Below are positions 43,814 to 51,627 of a stretch of 64,000 nt of DNA, piece after piece (positions within the stretch are counted from its first letter, which is position 1; each line of letters opens with the position of its first letter). The notes under the pieces are model-generated. The model was not told the origin of the DNA, did no database searches, and saw only the letters and a program-made list of their open reading frames with translations. The position numbers and the translations under genes are program-made. The DNA is from Myxococcus qinghaiensis (lineage in GTDB: Bacteria > Myxococcota > Myxococcia > Myxococcales > Myxococcaceae). Location: positions 62,001 through 126,000 of the forward strand of contig NZ_JAKCFA010000025.1 in the NCBI RefSeq assembly GCF_024198215.1, read 5' to 3'.

Positions 43814-43846
43814 GGCAGTCTCGAATCGCCGACCCGCGCGGGTCCG

Positions 43847-44269
43847 TCAAGTTCGCGGTTGCTGCTGGGCCTCGCGAAGCAGGGCGGATGCACAGGTGAT
43901 GTTGCGCTGACCATGGGATGCCAGCTGGTTGGCCATCTCAGGGAGGGTGAGCTGCTCGGAACGAAGAGAGTTGGCCTTGAGGAGCATGGGCAGGTTGACG
44001 CCCGCCAGGACCTCCAGGTTCATGCGCTGACACATCATCAGCGACTCCTTACAGGGCGTACCTCCGAACAGGTCCGCGAGGATGATGACACCGTCACCGG
44101 TGTCCACGCGCGACACTGCCTGCTTCATCTTCGCGCGGATGTCCTCAACGGGCGTCCCCGGCTCGATGTTGCAGGTTGCCACCGCGGGGAGTTTCCCCAC
44201 GATCTGTTCCGCGGTGGAGACCAGCTCCTCCGCCAAACGCCCGTGCGATGCGACGACGAGGCCGACCAT
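43847..44269 (-). CDS. PTS mannose-family IIA component
   Basis: The 140-residue protein begins MVGLVVASHGRLAEELVST, with the phosphorylated His9, and has the conserved VIILADLFGGTPCKESLMM segment and VLAGVNLPMLLKA. It takes phosphate from HPr. It is the first gene of the operon IIA-IIB-IIC-IID-HPr-Enzyme I. The start ATG 44269 is chosen because CAGGAG lies just ahead and the conserved protein begins there; the open frame extends 20 codons further upstream. Three perfect inverted repeats lie 50 to 155 bases upstream. Confidence 0.96.
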   Translation of the reverse strand: MVGLVVASHGRLAEELVSTAEQIVGKLPAVATCNIEPGTPVEDIRAKMKQAVSRVDTGDGVIILADLFGGTPCKESLMMCQRMNLEVLAGVNLPMLLKANSLRSEQLTLPEMANQLASHGQRNITCASALLREAQQQPRT

Positions 44270-44319
44270 GTTCACTCCTGACCAACCCCCCGGAGATCGC
44301 GTCCTACGCCTGAACACGA

Positions 44320-44331
44320 AGTTGCGCAACT
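44320..44331. promoter_or_regulatory. Perfect 12-bp palindrome AGTTGCGCAACT before the PTS operon
   Basis: AGTTGCGCAACT reads the same on both strands. It lies 51 bases upstream of the IIA start, where an operator or the leader of the mRNA would be expected. The binding protein is unknown. Confidence 0.45.
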
Positions 44332-44371
44332 CCGGCGAAAGTTTCCGCCCTGTTCCCTGGATAAGCTCTCA

Positions 44372-44395
44372 CGTCTTATCTCGAAAGGTAAGACG
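44372..44395. promoter_or_regulatory. Inverted repeat CGTCTTA-N10-TAAGACG before the PTS operon
   Basis: Two perfect 7-base arms (44372-44378 and 44389-44395) are separated by 10 bases, so arm centres are 17 bases apart, close to the two turns of DNA seen by a dimeric repressor. It sits 103 bases upstream of the IIA start codon. Confidence 0.45.
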
Positions 44396-44410
44396 CCATT
44401 GCTTCCCGTG

Positions 44411-44424
44411 CCCGAAATTTCGGG
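44411..44424. promoter_or_regulatory. Perfect 14-bp palindrome CCCGAAATTTCGGG
   Basis: CCCGAAATTTCGGG is fully symmetric and has an AT-rich centre in a GC-rich region, as expected for an operator. It lies 142 bases upstream of IIA and 265 bases upstream of bcp, so either gene could be its target. Confidence 0.5.
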
Positions 44425-44688
44425 TCCGGCCTCGCGCAGGGCTGTCGCCTGCCGGACGGGGGAGCGCCTTCGCATCCCCCACGACTATGAGATGCGGCGG
44501 GGGTGGTGGAGATGCTGCGCGCCAACAAGGGCTCCGCACATGACCCTCTCACCCTCGGGCAGCGAGGGAGCAGGCACCCCACCCGACAGGAGGGCTCGTC
44601 CGCAAGCTCGCCCCTCCCCTCGGGGCATGGTTGACTGCCGCGCCTCGGGCGCGCCGGGCCCCCACCTCCGGCGATGCGGGAGGACTGC

Positions 44689-45186
44689 GTGGCGAAGCAG
44701 AAGCTGCTGAAAGCCGGGGATGCGCTGCCGGACGTGACGTTGACGGGAGCGGGCAACCAGCCGGTGCGCTTGCGCGACCTCGCCGGACAGAAGGTGCTCG
44801 TCGTCTACTTCTACCCGAGGGACGACTCGCCGGGTTGTACCGTGCAGGCGTGCGGCCTGAGGGACCAGTACGAGGACTTCGTCGCGGCGGGCGCGGAAGT
44901 CGTCGGCATCAGCGGTGACTCCTCCGCGTCCCACCAGGGCTTCGCCGCCAAGCACCGCCTGCCCTTCGTGCTGCTGAGCGACGAAAAGGGCCAGGCGCGC
45001 GAGGCCTTCGGCGTCGGCACCTCCTTCCTGGGCCTGCTCCCCGGCCGCGTGACGTTCGTCGTGGACCGCGCCGGAGTCATTCGCGACAGCTTCGAATCCC
45101 AGATTCGCGTGGGCGAACACGTGCGGCGCTCCCTGGAGCTCGTCCGCTCACTCGCCGGTGAAAGCGGACCCGCCGCAGGGAAGTGA
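44689..45186 (+). CDS. bcp: Peroxiredoxin, Bcp/PrxQ type
   Basis: The 165-residue protein is an atypical 2-Cys peroxiredoxin of the Bcp (AhpE-unrelated, PrxQ) type. The peroxidatic Cys50 is in FYPRDDSPGCTVQACGLRD and the resolving Cys55 lies five residues later, as in E. coli Bcp. It reduces hydroperoxides with thioredoxin. VVGISGDSSASHQGFAAKHR and LPFVLLSDEKGQA are further family segments. GTG 44689 has GGGAGG ahead; an in-frame ATG at 44674 gives five extra residues and is less well placed. Divergent from the PTS operon. Confidence 0.95.
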   Translation: MAKQKLLKAGDALPDVTLTGAGNQPVRLRDLAGQKVLVVYFYPRDDSPGCTVQACGLRDQYEDFVAAGAEVVGISGDSSASHQGFAAKHRLPFVLLSDEKGQAREAFGVGTSFLGLLPGRVTFVVDRAGVIRDSFESQIRVGEHVRRSLELVRSLAGESGPAAGK

Positions 45187-45257
45187 CGCAAGCGGATGCG
45201 TGTGCGCGGGCCTCCAATGTCGAGGCCGCACGCGCGCGTCCCATTCGCGAACAGGCT

Positions 45258-45278
45258 GCGCGGCGAAACCCGCCGCGC
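45258..45278 (+). terminator. Perfect 8-bp GC hairpin after bcp
   Basis: GCGCGGCG (45258-45265) and CGCCGCGC (45271-45278) flank the loop AAACC, 72 bases after the bcp stop. No U-tract follows, so termination is only a possibility. Confidence 0.35.
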
Positions 45279-45407
45279 GGGCCCCTTCACCGCTCCAACC
45301 CCGCGATGCGCCTGGGTTTCCACCCGCGCAACGCCCATGGCCCAGGCCTTGCTCTTGTGTCCGGATGCCACGCGATGACCGCGCGGCGCGACGCAAGGAA
45401 CACCGCC

Positions 45408-45521
45408 ATGACCACCCAAACCGAAAGCTTCTACGACACGGTCCTCTTCGCGCTCGGCCCCGTCGTGCTCGGCTACGCCGCGTGCATGGTGGCCCTGCTC
45501 GTGTCGTACGCCCGCCCCTAG
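45408..45521 (+). CDS. Candidate 37-residue single-pass membrane peptide
   Basis: ATG 45408 is preceded by AAGGA at 45395-45399 and opens a 37-codon frame. The peptide has a polar N-terminus (MTTQTESFYD) and one hydrophobic helix (TVLFALGPVVLGYAACMVAL) ending in a short basic tail. Third positions are GC-rich as in real genes here. No family is recognised. It lies between bcp and the M35 protease gene on the same strand. Confidence 0.5.
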   Translation: MTTQTESFYDTVLFALGPVVLGYAACMVALLVSYARP

Positions 45522-45668
45522 TCGCACCCGGCTGTCGGGGTCTGGACGGGATTCCCGGGGCGGGACTATAAGGTGGATACCGCGACAGGACCGCATTCTC
45601 TGAATGAGGGCCGCCGCGTACTCCGCGAAGTCACTCCCCAAACGTATCCCCCCGAAAGGAAGTCCCCG

Positions 45669-46775
45669 ATGAGCTTCAGCTCAGGTGGTCGCCTCAATTG
45701 GTGGATGGGTGCAGTTGTCAGTGTCTCGCTGCTGGGTGCTTGTGGTGCTCCGGAGGAGCGCGCGGGCGAAGTGCCCACCGAGGGCGAGTCGGCGCGAGAC
45801 GCCGTCGCCGGAGACGTGGCGGTGAAGCTGTCGGTGCCGCGCTCGTCGCTGGCGGCCCGCGAGAGCGTGAGCGTGACGGTGACGCTCACCAACGTGGCGA
45901 AGGACACGGTGCGGCTGCTCAAGTGGCACACGCCGACGGACGGCCTCAAGGAGGACCTGTTCGCGGTGACGGTGGACGGCGCGAAGGCGGAGTACAACGG
46001 CCGTCACTACAAGTGGGCCACGCCGGTGACGACGGACTTCCTGCGCCTGGCGGCGGGGGAGAGCGTCTCGTACACGGTGGACCTGGGCACCATCTACGAC
46101 TTCTCGAAGACGGGCAGCTACAGCATCCGCTACGACTCGGACGGTCACCACTCGGACGTGGGCCACGAGGGCATCTCCCAGCTGCGCTCCGACAGCGTGG
46201 AGCTCTTCATCGAGGGCCGTGAGTTCCAGGCGCCGGTGGCCTGGGGCAATGACACCGTCACCGCGCAGGCGCTGTCCACGTCGAGCTGCACGGGCTCGCG
46301 TCCCGCCTCCACGGTGTCGACGGCGTTCAGCACCGCGCAGTCGATGACGAACAACTCCGTCAGCTACCTCAACGGCACCATCGGCCAGCGCTTCACCACG
46401 TGGTTCGGCCCGAACACGTCGAGCAACGTGAGCACCATCAGGTCGCACTTCGCGGCCATCAAGAGCGCCTTCGACACCCGCAACGTCATCGTCGACTGCG
46501 CGTGCTCGGACAGCGCCTACGCGTACGTCTACAAGAACCAGCCGTACCGCATCTACGTGTGCAACGCCTTCTGGAGCGCGCCGATGTCCGGCACTGACTC
46601 CAAGGGCGGCACGCTCATCCACGAGATGAGCCACTTCACCGTGGTGGCGGACACGGATGACCATGCCTACGGCCAGAGCGCCTGCCGCAGCCTGACCAGC
46701 TCCAACTCCGCGCGCGCCCGCGACAACGCGGACAGCCACGAGTACTTCGCGGAGAACACCCCCGCGCTGCCGTGA
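45669..46775 (+). CDS. M35-type (aspzincin) metalloendopeptidase lipoprotein
   Basis: The 368-residue product has a lipoprotein signal with lipobox LGAC (Cys25). Residues about 50-185 form an N-terminal beta-sandwich-like domain containing LLKWHTPTDGLKEDLFAV. The C-terminal domain has the zinc motif HEMSH (318-322) and the aspzincin feature TDDHAYG (third ligand Asp331), as in deuterolysin and peptidyl-Lys metalloendopeptidases, plus several cysteines for disulfides. It probably acts at or outside the outer membrane. ATG 45669 follows GAAAGGAAG. An intrinsic terminator follows, then a lipoprotein gene resembling its N-terminal domain. Confidence 0.9.
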   Translation: MSFSSGGRLNWWMGAVVSVSLLGACGAPEERAGEVPTEGESARDAVAGDVAVKLSVPRSSLAARESVSVTVTLTNVAKDTVRLLKWHTPTDGLKEDLFAVTVDGAKAEYNGRHYKWATPVTTDFLRLAAGESVSYTVDLGTIYDFSKTGSYSIRYDSDGHHSDVGHEGISQLRSDSVELFIEGREFQAPVAWGNDTVTAQALSTSSCTGSRPASTVSTAFSTAQSMTNNSVSYLNGTIGQRFTTWFGPNTSSNVSTIRSHFAAIKSAFDTRNVIVDCACSDSAYAYVYKNQPYRIYVCNAFWSAPMSGTDSKGGTLIHEMSHFTVVADTDDHAYGQSACRSLTSSNSARARDNADSHEYFAENTPALP

Positions 46776-46806
46776 CAGGCCTTCGTTGACATGATGTGAC
46801 GGGAAG

Positions 46807-46838
46807 CGGGGGTGCGGCCGGCGCCCCCGTTTTCTTTT
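46807..46838 (+). terminator. Intrinsic terminator after the M35 protease gene
   Basis: CGGGGGTGC (46807-46815) pairs with GCGCCCCCG (46821-46829) through nine pairs including one G-U, with a GGCCG loop, followed directly by TTTTCTTTT (46830-46838). This is the clearest intrinsic terminator in the window. It separates the protease from the downstream lipoprotein gene. Confidence 0.85.
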
Positions 46839-46891
46839 CCGGACGGCGCGAGGCCTCGGGCCCCACGCCGTCTTCGAAGGCGGAGGTATCC

Positions 46892-47461
46892 ATGACGACG
46901 CGTGGACACGTGGGCCGCATCGCGCTGCTGACCTTGGCCATCACCGGGTCGGGCTGTGCGACGCGCAAGGAAGAGACAGCGCCGCCAGCGGATGCGCGGA
47001 CGCAGGAGGAGGCAGCCGTGGCGAAGACGCTGGAGTGCACGCTGACGGGCCCCGCGCAGGTGAAGGCGGGCGAGCCGGTGGAGCTGGTGTTCAAGCTCAC
47101 CAACCCCACGAAGGAGCCCCTCTACGTGCTCAAGTGGCACACGCCGCTGGAGGGCATCCGCAACGACATCTTCCTGGTGTCGCGCGACGGCGCCGCCTCC
47201 GCGCTGCCCTACGGCGGGCCCATGATGAAGCGCGCGCCGCCGACCGCCTCCTCCTACGCCACCCTTGCTCCCGGCGAGTCGGTGGAGGGCACGGTGGACG
47301 TGGCGCCCGCGTACGGGCTCCAGGAGCCGGGCACCTACCGCATCACCTTCCAGGGGCCGCTGATGGACGTCACCTCGGACCAGGCGAAGGTCCCCGCCCT
47401 CGCGGGCGAGTACCACGACGTGGCGCTGAAGTGCCCCGAAGTCGTCGTGACTGTCACGTAG
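46892..47461 (+). CDS. Lipoprotein resembling the N-terminal domain of the M35 protease
   Basis: The 189-residue product has a lipoprotein signal ending GSGC (Cys22). Its mature domain parallels residues 50-155 of the upstream protease: LKWHTPLEGIRNDIFLVSRD matches LKWHTPTDGLKEDLFAVTVD, and later APGESVEGTVDV with GTYRITF matches AAGESVSYTVDL with GSYSIRY. No protease domain is present. A free copy of a protease pro-domain can act as an inhibitor or folding aid, so an immunity or chaperone role is possible (inference). ATG 46892 is preceded by GGAGG at 46882-46886. A terminator upstream suggests separate expression. Confidence 0.85.
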   Translation: MTTRGHVGRIALLTLAITGSGCATRKEETAPPADARTQEEAAVAKTLECTLTGPAQVKAGEPVELVFKLTNPTKEPLYVLKWHTPLEGIRNDIFLVSRDGAASALPYGGPMMKRAPPTASSYATLAPGESVEGTVDVAPAYGLQEPGTYRITFQGPLMDVTSDQAKVPALAGEYHDVALKCPEVVVTVT

Positions 47462-47500
47462 GGCGCGGGGTGAAGGAGCGACGGGGCGCTCGCGCGCGGG

Positions 47501-48589
47501 CTACAGCGCGAGCACGCCCTGAACGGACTCCATCATCCGCACGCGCCGCTGGGTGACGGGGCTGCTGCCATCCAGCAGCGCCGCCGTCTCCGACAACACC
47601 TGCTCCAGCGGATAGCGCTTCACGTACGGGTCCGGCGTCGTCTGGCCGCCGGGCACCGTGGACTGCCAGCCCACCATCAAGTCCGTGGCGCCCTCCAGCG
47701 CGGCCTCCACGGCGGCGAAGGCGAGCCGGCCCGCAATCATCCGGTCATGGTGGGTGGGACTGCCGCCGCGCACCAGGTGGCCCAGCACCATGCCGCGCGC
47801 CTCCACGCCCTTGAGGTCCTTCAAGCGCTCCTGGAGTCGCGAGACGAGCAGCGGCGTAGGCAGCTCCACACCCTCCGCCTTCAACACCAATACGCGCCGC
47901 TTGGTGCGCCCCTCCGCGAGGTTGCGTCGCACCAGGTCCTCCAGCGCCTGGAGGATGTCCGCCTCGCCCCTGCCCTGCTCTCGAAAGAGCACCGCGTCGG
48001 CGCCCGCGGACACGGCCGCCGCCATGGCCAGGTAGCCGCAGTGCCGCCCCATCACCTCGACGATGAAGGCGCGGCGGTGGGCGCGCGCGGTGTCGGAGAT
48101 GCGGTCGCACGCCTCCACAATCGTGTTGAGCGCGGTGTCCACGCCAATGGCGGACGCGCTGCAGCCGATGTCGTTGTCGATGGACGCGGGGATGCCAACT
48201 ATCGGCGTCTTGCACTCGCGCGCCAGCAGGTGCGCGCCGGTGAGGCTGCCGTTGCCGCCGATGACGACGAGCCCCGACAGGTCTTCCAGCCGACGGGCCG
48301 CGTCCGCGCGTCCCTCGGGCGTCATGAAGCGCTGGCTGCGCGCGCTGCCCAGGATGGTTCCACCCAGCTGGCCGCTCGCATCCAGCTCCGGCTCCGGCAC
48401 CAGCGGACCGCCCTCGCCGTCGGGCCGGGTCAGCTCGCGGAAGCGGCCCTCCATCAGCCCCTCGTAGCCGAACTCCACACCCAGCACGCGTACGCCGCGC
48501 ACCGCCGCCACGCGCACCAGCGCGCGCAGCGCCGTGTTCATCCCCGGCGAATCCCCGCCGGACGTCATCACCGCGAGTGTCCTGGCCAT
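47501..48589 (-). CDS. pfkA: 6-phosphofructokinase
   Basis: The 362-residue protein phosphorylates fructose 6-phosphate. It has the N-terminal TSGGDSPGMNTALRALV, the catalytic PASIDNDIGCSASAIGVDTA (Asp138 as base), the MGRHCGYLA substrate loop and LGHLVRGGSPTHHDRM. The Mg/ATP region reads GGNGS (Asn113) where E. coli PfkA has GGDGS, so phosphate-donor preference deserves caution. It lies last in a minus-strand group after the SPFH and NAD-kinase-like genes (89-base gap). In M. xanthus PfkA is a target of a Ser/Thr kinase; whether that applies here is not shown. Confidence 0.95.
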   Translation of the reverse strand: MARTLAVMTSGGDSPGMNTALRALVRVAAVRGVRVLGVEFGYEGLMEGRFRELTRPDGEGGPLVPEPELDASGQLGGTILGSARSQRFMTPEGRADAARRLEDLSGLVVIGGNGSLTGAHLLARECKTPIVGIPASIDNDIGCSASAIGVDTALNTIVEACDRISDTARAHRRAFIVEVMGRHCGYLAMAAAVSAGADAVLFREQGRGEADILQALEDLVRRNLAEGRTKRRVLVLKAEGVELPTPLLVSRLQERLKDLKGVEARGMVLGHLVRGGSPTHHDRMIAGRLAFAAVEAALEGATDLMVGWQSTVPGGQTTPDPYVKRYPLEQVLSETAALLDGSSPVTQRRVRMMESVQGVLAL

Positions 48590-48678
48590 GAGCCTCTCCT
48601 CGTGCGTGTTCCAGCGCGGGACGCCCCGAGCGTCCGTGAGGCGTCACCATAACGCGAGGAACGCGGCCTCCGGAAAAC

Positions 48679-49599
48679 TCAGCCCACCACCAGCCGCGCG
48701 CGCTGCCGGGCCGGACGGATGTGCGCCCGCGCCCCCGCGCCGAAAACCAGGAAGTCCTCCTCCATGCCGTCGCTGAAGATGACGCCCCCCGACGGCATCC
48801 GCGACTCCAGCACCAGCTCCTGCTCCTCTGTCACGAAGCCGCCCACCACCTCCGCCCCCGAGTGACGGCTCACGAAGGGCTCGCGCACCACGAAGGCCAG
48901 CCGGGGCTCCTCCCACCCCAGCCGCCACGGCGCGCCCGGCACGCCGCCCGTCTGCGCCGTGAGGCTCCGAGCCAGCGTGAAGACGGAGGACAGCCACCCG
49001 CTGGAGCCCGCGCCAGTGGACACCAGCACGCCACTGGACGACTGCGACTCCTCCTGTCCGCCATGGCTCAACCTGTAGCGCGCCGACACGTGCGTCCTCG
49101 CGCCGATGAACAAGTCGTTGAAGGCCAACAGCCGCTGCCCGTCCTCCAGCCGCGCCTCCGCCAGCGTGACGCCGCGCAGCCGGGCCTTGCCCTCGAGCAC
49201 CTTGCGCACCGCGCCACGCGCCTGCGCGACTTCGTAGGGCAAGAGCACTCCGTCGAAGCGCTCCGGGTCCGGATTCACGCCCACCAGCGGCTGCTCGCCC
49301 ACGTACTTGGCCACGTTCGCCACCAGGCCGTCCTGCCCCGCCACCACCACCACTTCCTTCCCGCTGAAGAGGAAGGTGGGCACCAGGCCCCGGTCCACCT
49401 GCTGCACCGGCAGCCCCACGTCCAGCGAGTCGCGCAGCCGGTCCACCGCGCGCAGGTAGGCGTCGTCCTCGCGCTCGAACTCCTCGAAGTCCTGCCCCGC
49501 GTGCTCCACGTAGAACTTCGCCTGCTTCTTCGTGTTGAAGCGCTCCACCAGCCCCGCCAGCCGCGTGCGGCGGGTGACGAGCAGGATTTTCTCGTACAT
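48679..49599 (-). CDS. NAD-kinase-like protein with altered GGDG motif
   Basis: The 306-residue protein resembles the NAD kinase/diacylglycerol-kinase fold: VVVVAGQDGLVANVAKY where true NAD kinases have GGDGT, then PLVGVNPDPERFDG, LLAFNDLFIGARTHVSARY (NE/ND motif) and VSTGAGSSGWLSS (the TxTGSTxY-like segment). The change GGDG to GQDG (88-91) and the reduced NE motif leave catalysis uncertain, though similar proteins are annotated NAD(+) kinase in myxobacteria. It follows the SPFH gene after 25 bases, suggesting an operon. No signal peptide; cytoplasmic. Confidence 0.82.
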   Translation of the reverse strand: MYEKILLVTRRTRLAGLVERFNTKKQAKFYVEHAGQDFEEFEREDDAYLRAVDRLRDSLDVGLPVQQVDRGLVPTFLFSGKEVVVVAGQDGLVANVAKYVGEQPLVGVNPDPERFDGVLLPYEVAQARGAVRKVLEGKARLRGVTLAEARLEDGQRLLAFNDLFIGARTHVSARYRLSHGGQEESQSSSGVLVSTGAGSSGWLSSVFTLARSLTAQTGGVPGAPWRLGWEEPRLAFVVREPFVSRHSGAEVVGGFVTEEQELVLESRMPSGGVIFSDGMEEDFLVFGAGARAHIRPARQRARLVVG

Positions 49600-49624
49600 G
49601 GCCCGGCCCTCCCCTCGTGGTGGC

Positions 49625-50638
49625 TCAGCGCTCGCGGGGCGGCCCGTGCTGGACGTTGCGCGGGTTCTCCCTCGGCGGCTTCGCGCCCGCGCCGCTCATC
49701 AGCGAGGTCAACAGGTCCGGCGACACGTTCAGCTCGCCGATGCGGTGCGCGTTCTCCGCCATCTCCCGGAAGGCGAGCGCGATGTTCAGCGCCGGGTCTC
49801 CACCGTTCGAGGACGTCGCCATCAGCGTCTTCCAGTCCACCCCGCGCACCGGCGCCAGCGTCTTCTCCAGCGCGTAGGCCCGCGCGTCGGCGGCCTGCTT
49901 CTCGTTCTGCGCCCAGCGCTCCATCAGCGCCGAGCGCTGCTCCTCCACCGCGATGTCCCCCGCCATCTTCGCCTCGCGCAGCTGCCGCTGGCGCTCCTGC
50001 ACGGCCAGCTCCGTCGCCAGCTCGCTCTCCTTGATGCGGCGCTCCTGCTCCACCGCCGCGTTGCGCCGCGCGTAGATGGCCTCGTCCGCCTGACGCTGCA
50101 GCCCCTCGCGCGCCTCCGCTTCCAAGGCCCGCGCCATCTCCGGCGTCGGCTTCGCGGACAACAGCGAGAACGCCATCACCTCCACCCCCAGCGCCCGGAT
50201 GGGCTCCGCCGCCGACAGCGACGCCAGCACCTGGGCTTCAATCGTCTGCGCGCTCACCAGGACTTCGCGCAACACCATCCCCTGCACCACCGTGCGCGCG
50301 CGCACCTGCGCCACCTGCACCAGCCGCTCCTGCAGCTTCTCCGGGTCCTCCGAGCGGTGCCGCCCCGACGACGCCAGCGAGTAGTCCAGGAGCGACGCCA
50401 GCTTGCGCGCGTCCGCCACCCGGTAGGTGAGCTGCCCCTGCAGCGTCACCGCCTGGAAGTCCCGCGTGATTTCGTTGAAGACGAAGGGGACGTCCACGCT
50501 CGACAGCGGCACGCTCACCAACGTCGCCGACGGCTTCCAGTAGAAGAACGAGAGCCCCGCCCCCTCCCGCACCACCTTTCCCCCTTCGAACTGCATCACG
50601 TACGACGTCGGTGCCGCCTTCATGTACCCGATGACCAT
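49625..50638 (-). CDS. SPFH/Band 7 domain protein
   Basis: From ATG 50638 the product has 337 residues. The N-terminal half is an SPFH (prohibitin homology) domain: FYWKPSATLVSVPLSSVDVP, then ITRDFQAVTLQGQLTYRV and LSAAEPIRALGVEVMAFSLL. It is followed by a long charged coiled coil (EAREGLQRQADEAIYARRNA to about ERWAQNEKQAADARAYALEK) and a short C-terminal domain. No transmembrane helix is visible, so membrane binding would be peripheral. SPFH proteins assemble membrane microdomains. The frame is open 27 codons further, but ATG 50638 fits better. The NAD-kinase-like gene follows after 25 bases. Confidence 0.88.
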   Translation of the reverse strand: MVIGYMKAAPTSYVMQFEGGKVVREGAGLSFFYWKPSATLVSVPLSSVDVPFVFNEITRDFQAVTLQGQLTYRVADARKLASLLDYSLASSGRHRSEDPEKLQERLVQVAQVRARTVVQGMVLREVLVSAQTIEAQVLASLSAAEPIRALGVEVMAFSLLSAKPTPEMARALEAEAREGLQRQADEAIYARRNAAVEQERRIKESELATELAVQERQRQLREAKMAGDIAVEEQRSALMERWAQNEKQAADARAYALEKTLAPVRGVDWKTLMATSSNGGDPALNIALAFREMAENAHRIGELNVSPDLLTSLMSGAGAKPPRENPRNVQHGPPRER

Positions 50639-50829
50639 GCGCCCGCCCTCGCCTTCGTGTATTTCGGACACAGTCTTAGTGTTTAAAAGACACGATTGCA
50701 AATCGAAATCGGAGCGCATCGCGTCGTGGACGAATGCGCACGGCGTGCGCAGGTTTGCGGGGAAGCCCTGGCTCCGTTACTCATGAAAATGGGCCGCGAC
50801 CTTGACCATGCGCGGGAGGGGAATACGGC

Positions 50830-51537
50830 ATGCACATCGCGGTGATTTCGGACCTGCACCTGGGAAGACGCGACGTGGCGGACCACTTCGGCCACGAGGA
50901 CTCCTCCTTCGTCCGCTTCCTGCGCGTGCTGGAAGGCAACTTCGAGCGCATCGTCCTGCTGGGCGACATCTTCGAGACGCTCACCTCTCGCGCGCCCGGT
51001 CACCAGGCGGCCGAGCTGGCCGCCGCGCGCGCTGCCCACCCGGAGCTGGTGCGCCGCTTCGCCGAGCCCCAGTACCACTACGTCCACGGCAACCATGACC
51101 TCGTGGCCGGCACGGCGCTCGGCGCGCCGGAGCAGCTGGTGCTCGAGGCCGATGGCATCCGGATGTTGTTCACCCACGGGCACCACCACGACTGGGTCAT
51201 CCGCAAGGCGCGCTGGTTCTCGGAGGCCTCGGTGTGGGCGGGCGGGTGGCTGCGGCGCATGCACCTGCGCGCGATGTTCCGCATGTTCCAGGCGCTGGAC
51301 GCCCGCCTCTCGCCCGCGCTGCCGGACCCGGCGCGGTGCAGCTTCCAGCAGTGGGCCCTGGCGCGCGCCAGCGACAGCGAGGCGGACATCGTCGTCACCG
51401 GCCACACCCACCAGGGCATGAAGGTGGAGCACGGCAGCAAGCTGTTCCTCAACAGCGGCACGTGCTCGGAGGGGCAGTTCTCCTTCCTCAGCCTGGACAC
51501 CCGCGCCGGCCAGTATGCCCTCCACACGTCCTGGTAG
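50830..51537 (+). CDS. Calcineurin-like metallophosphoesterase
   Basis: The 235-residue protein has all five metallophosphoesterase motifs: ISDLHLG, LLGDIFE, YVHGNHDL, LFTHGHHHD and VVTGHTHQ, which bind a dinuclear metal centre. The form resembles LpxH/YfcE-type phosphoesterases, with a helical insertion (ARWFSEASVWAGGWLRRMHL) near the third and fourth motifs that could contact a lipid or membrane, but the substrate is unknown. ATG 50830 has GGGAGGGGAA ahead. The gene is divergent from the SPFH gene and is followed by the Imm11-like gene after 90 bases. Confidence 0.92.
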   Translation: MHIAVISDLHLGRRDVADHFGHEDSSFVRFLRVLEGNFERIVLLGDIFETLTSRAPGHQAAELAAARAAHPELVRRFAEPQYHYVHGNHDLVAGTALGAPEQLVLEADGIRMLFTHGHHHDWVIRKARWFSEASVWAGGWLRRMHLRAMFRMFQALDARLSPALPDPARCSFQQWALARASDSEADIVVTGHTHQGMKVEHGSKLFLNSGTCSEGQFSFLSLDTRAGQYALHTSW

Positions 51538-51627
51538 CGCGGGCTGGCGGGACGCGGAGCGGGCAGCGGACCTGGCCCCTCACGTTCCGCTCGCTCCCAC
51601 CCGGGACGGGCGAAGTAACATCGCCGG

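Larger units (their letters stand above)
44270..44688. other. Divergent regulatory region of the PTS operon and bcp
   Basis: These 419 bases contain no convincing gene. The PTS-proximal half has lower GC content than its surroundings and holds three perfect inverted repeats, listed separately, at 44320, 44372 and 44411. The bcp-proximal half (44500-44688) has a minor CCCTCG/CGAGGG hairpin near 44553 and no other clear signal. Confidence 0.6.
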
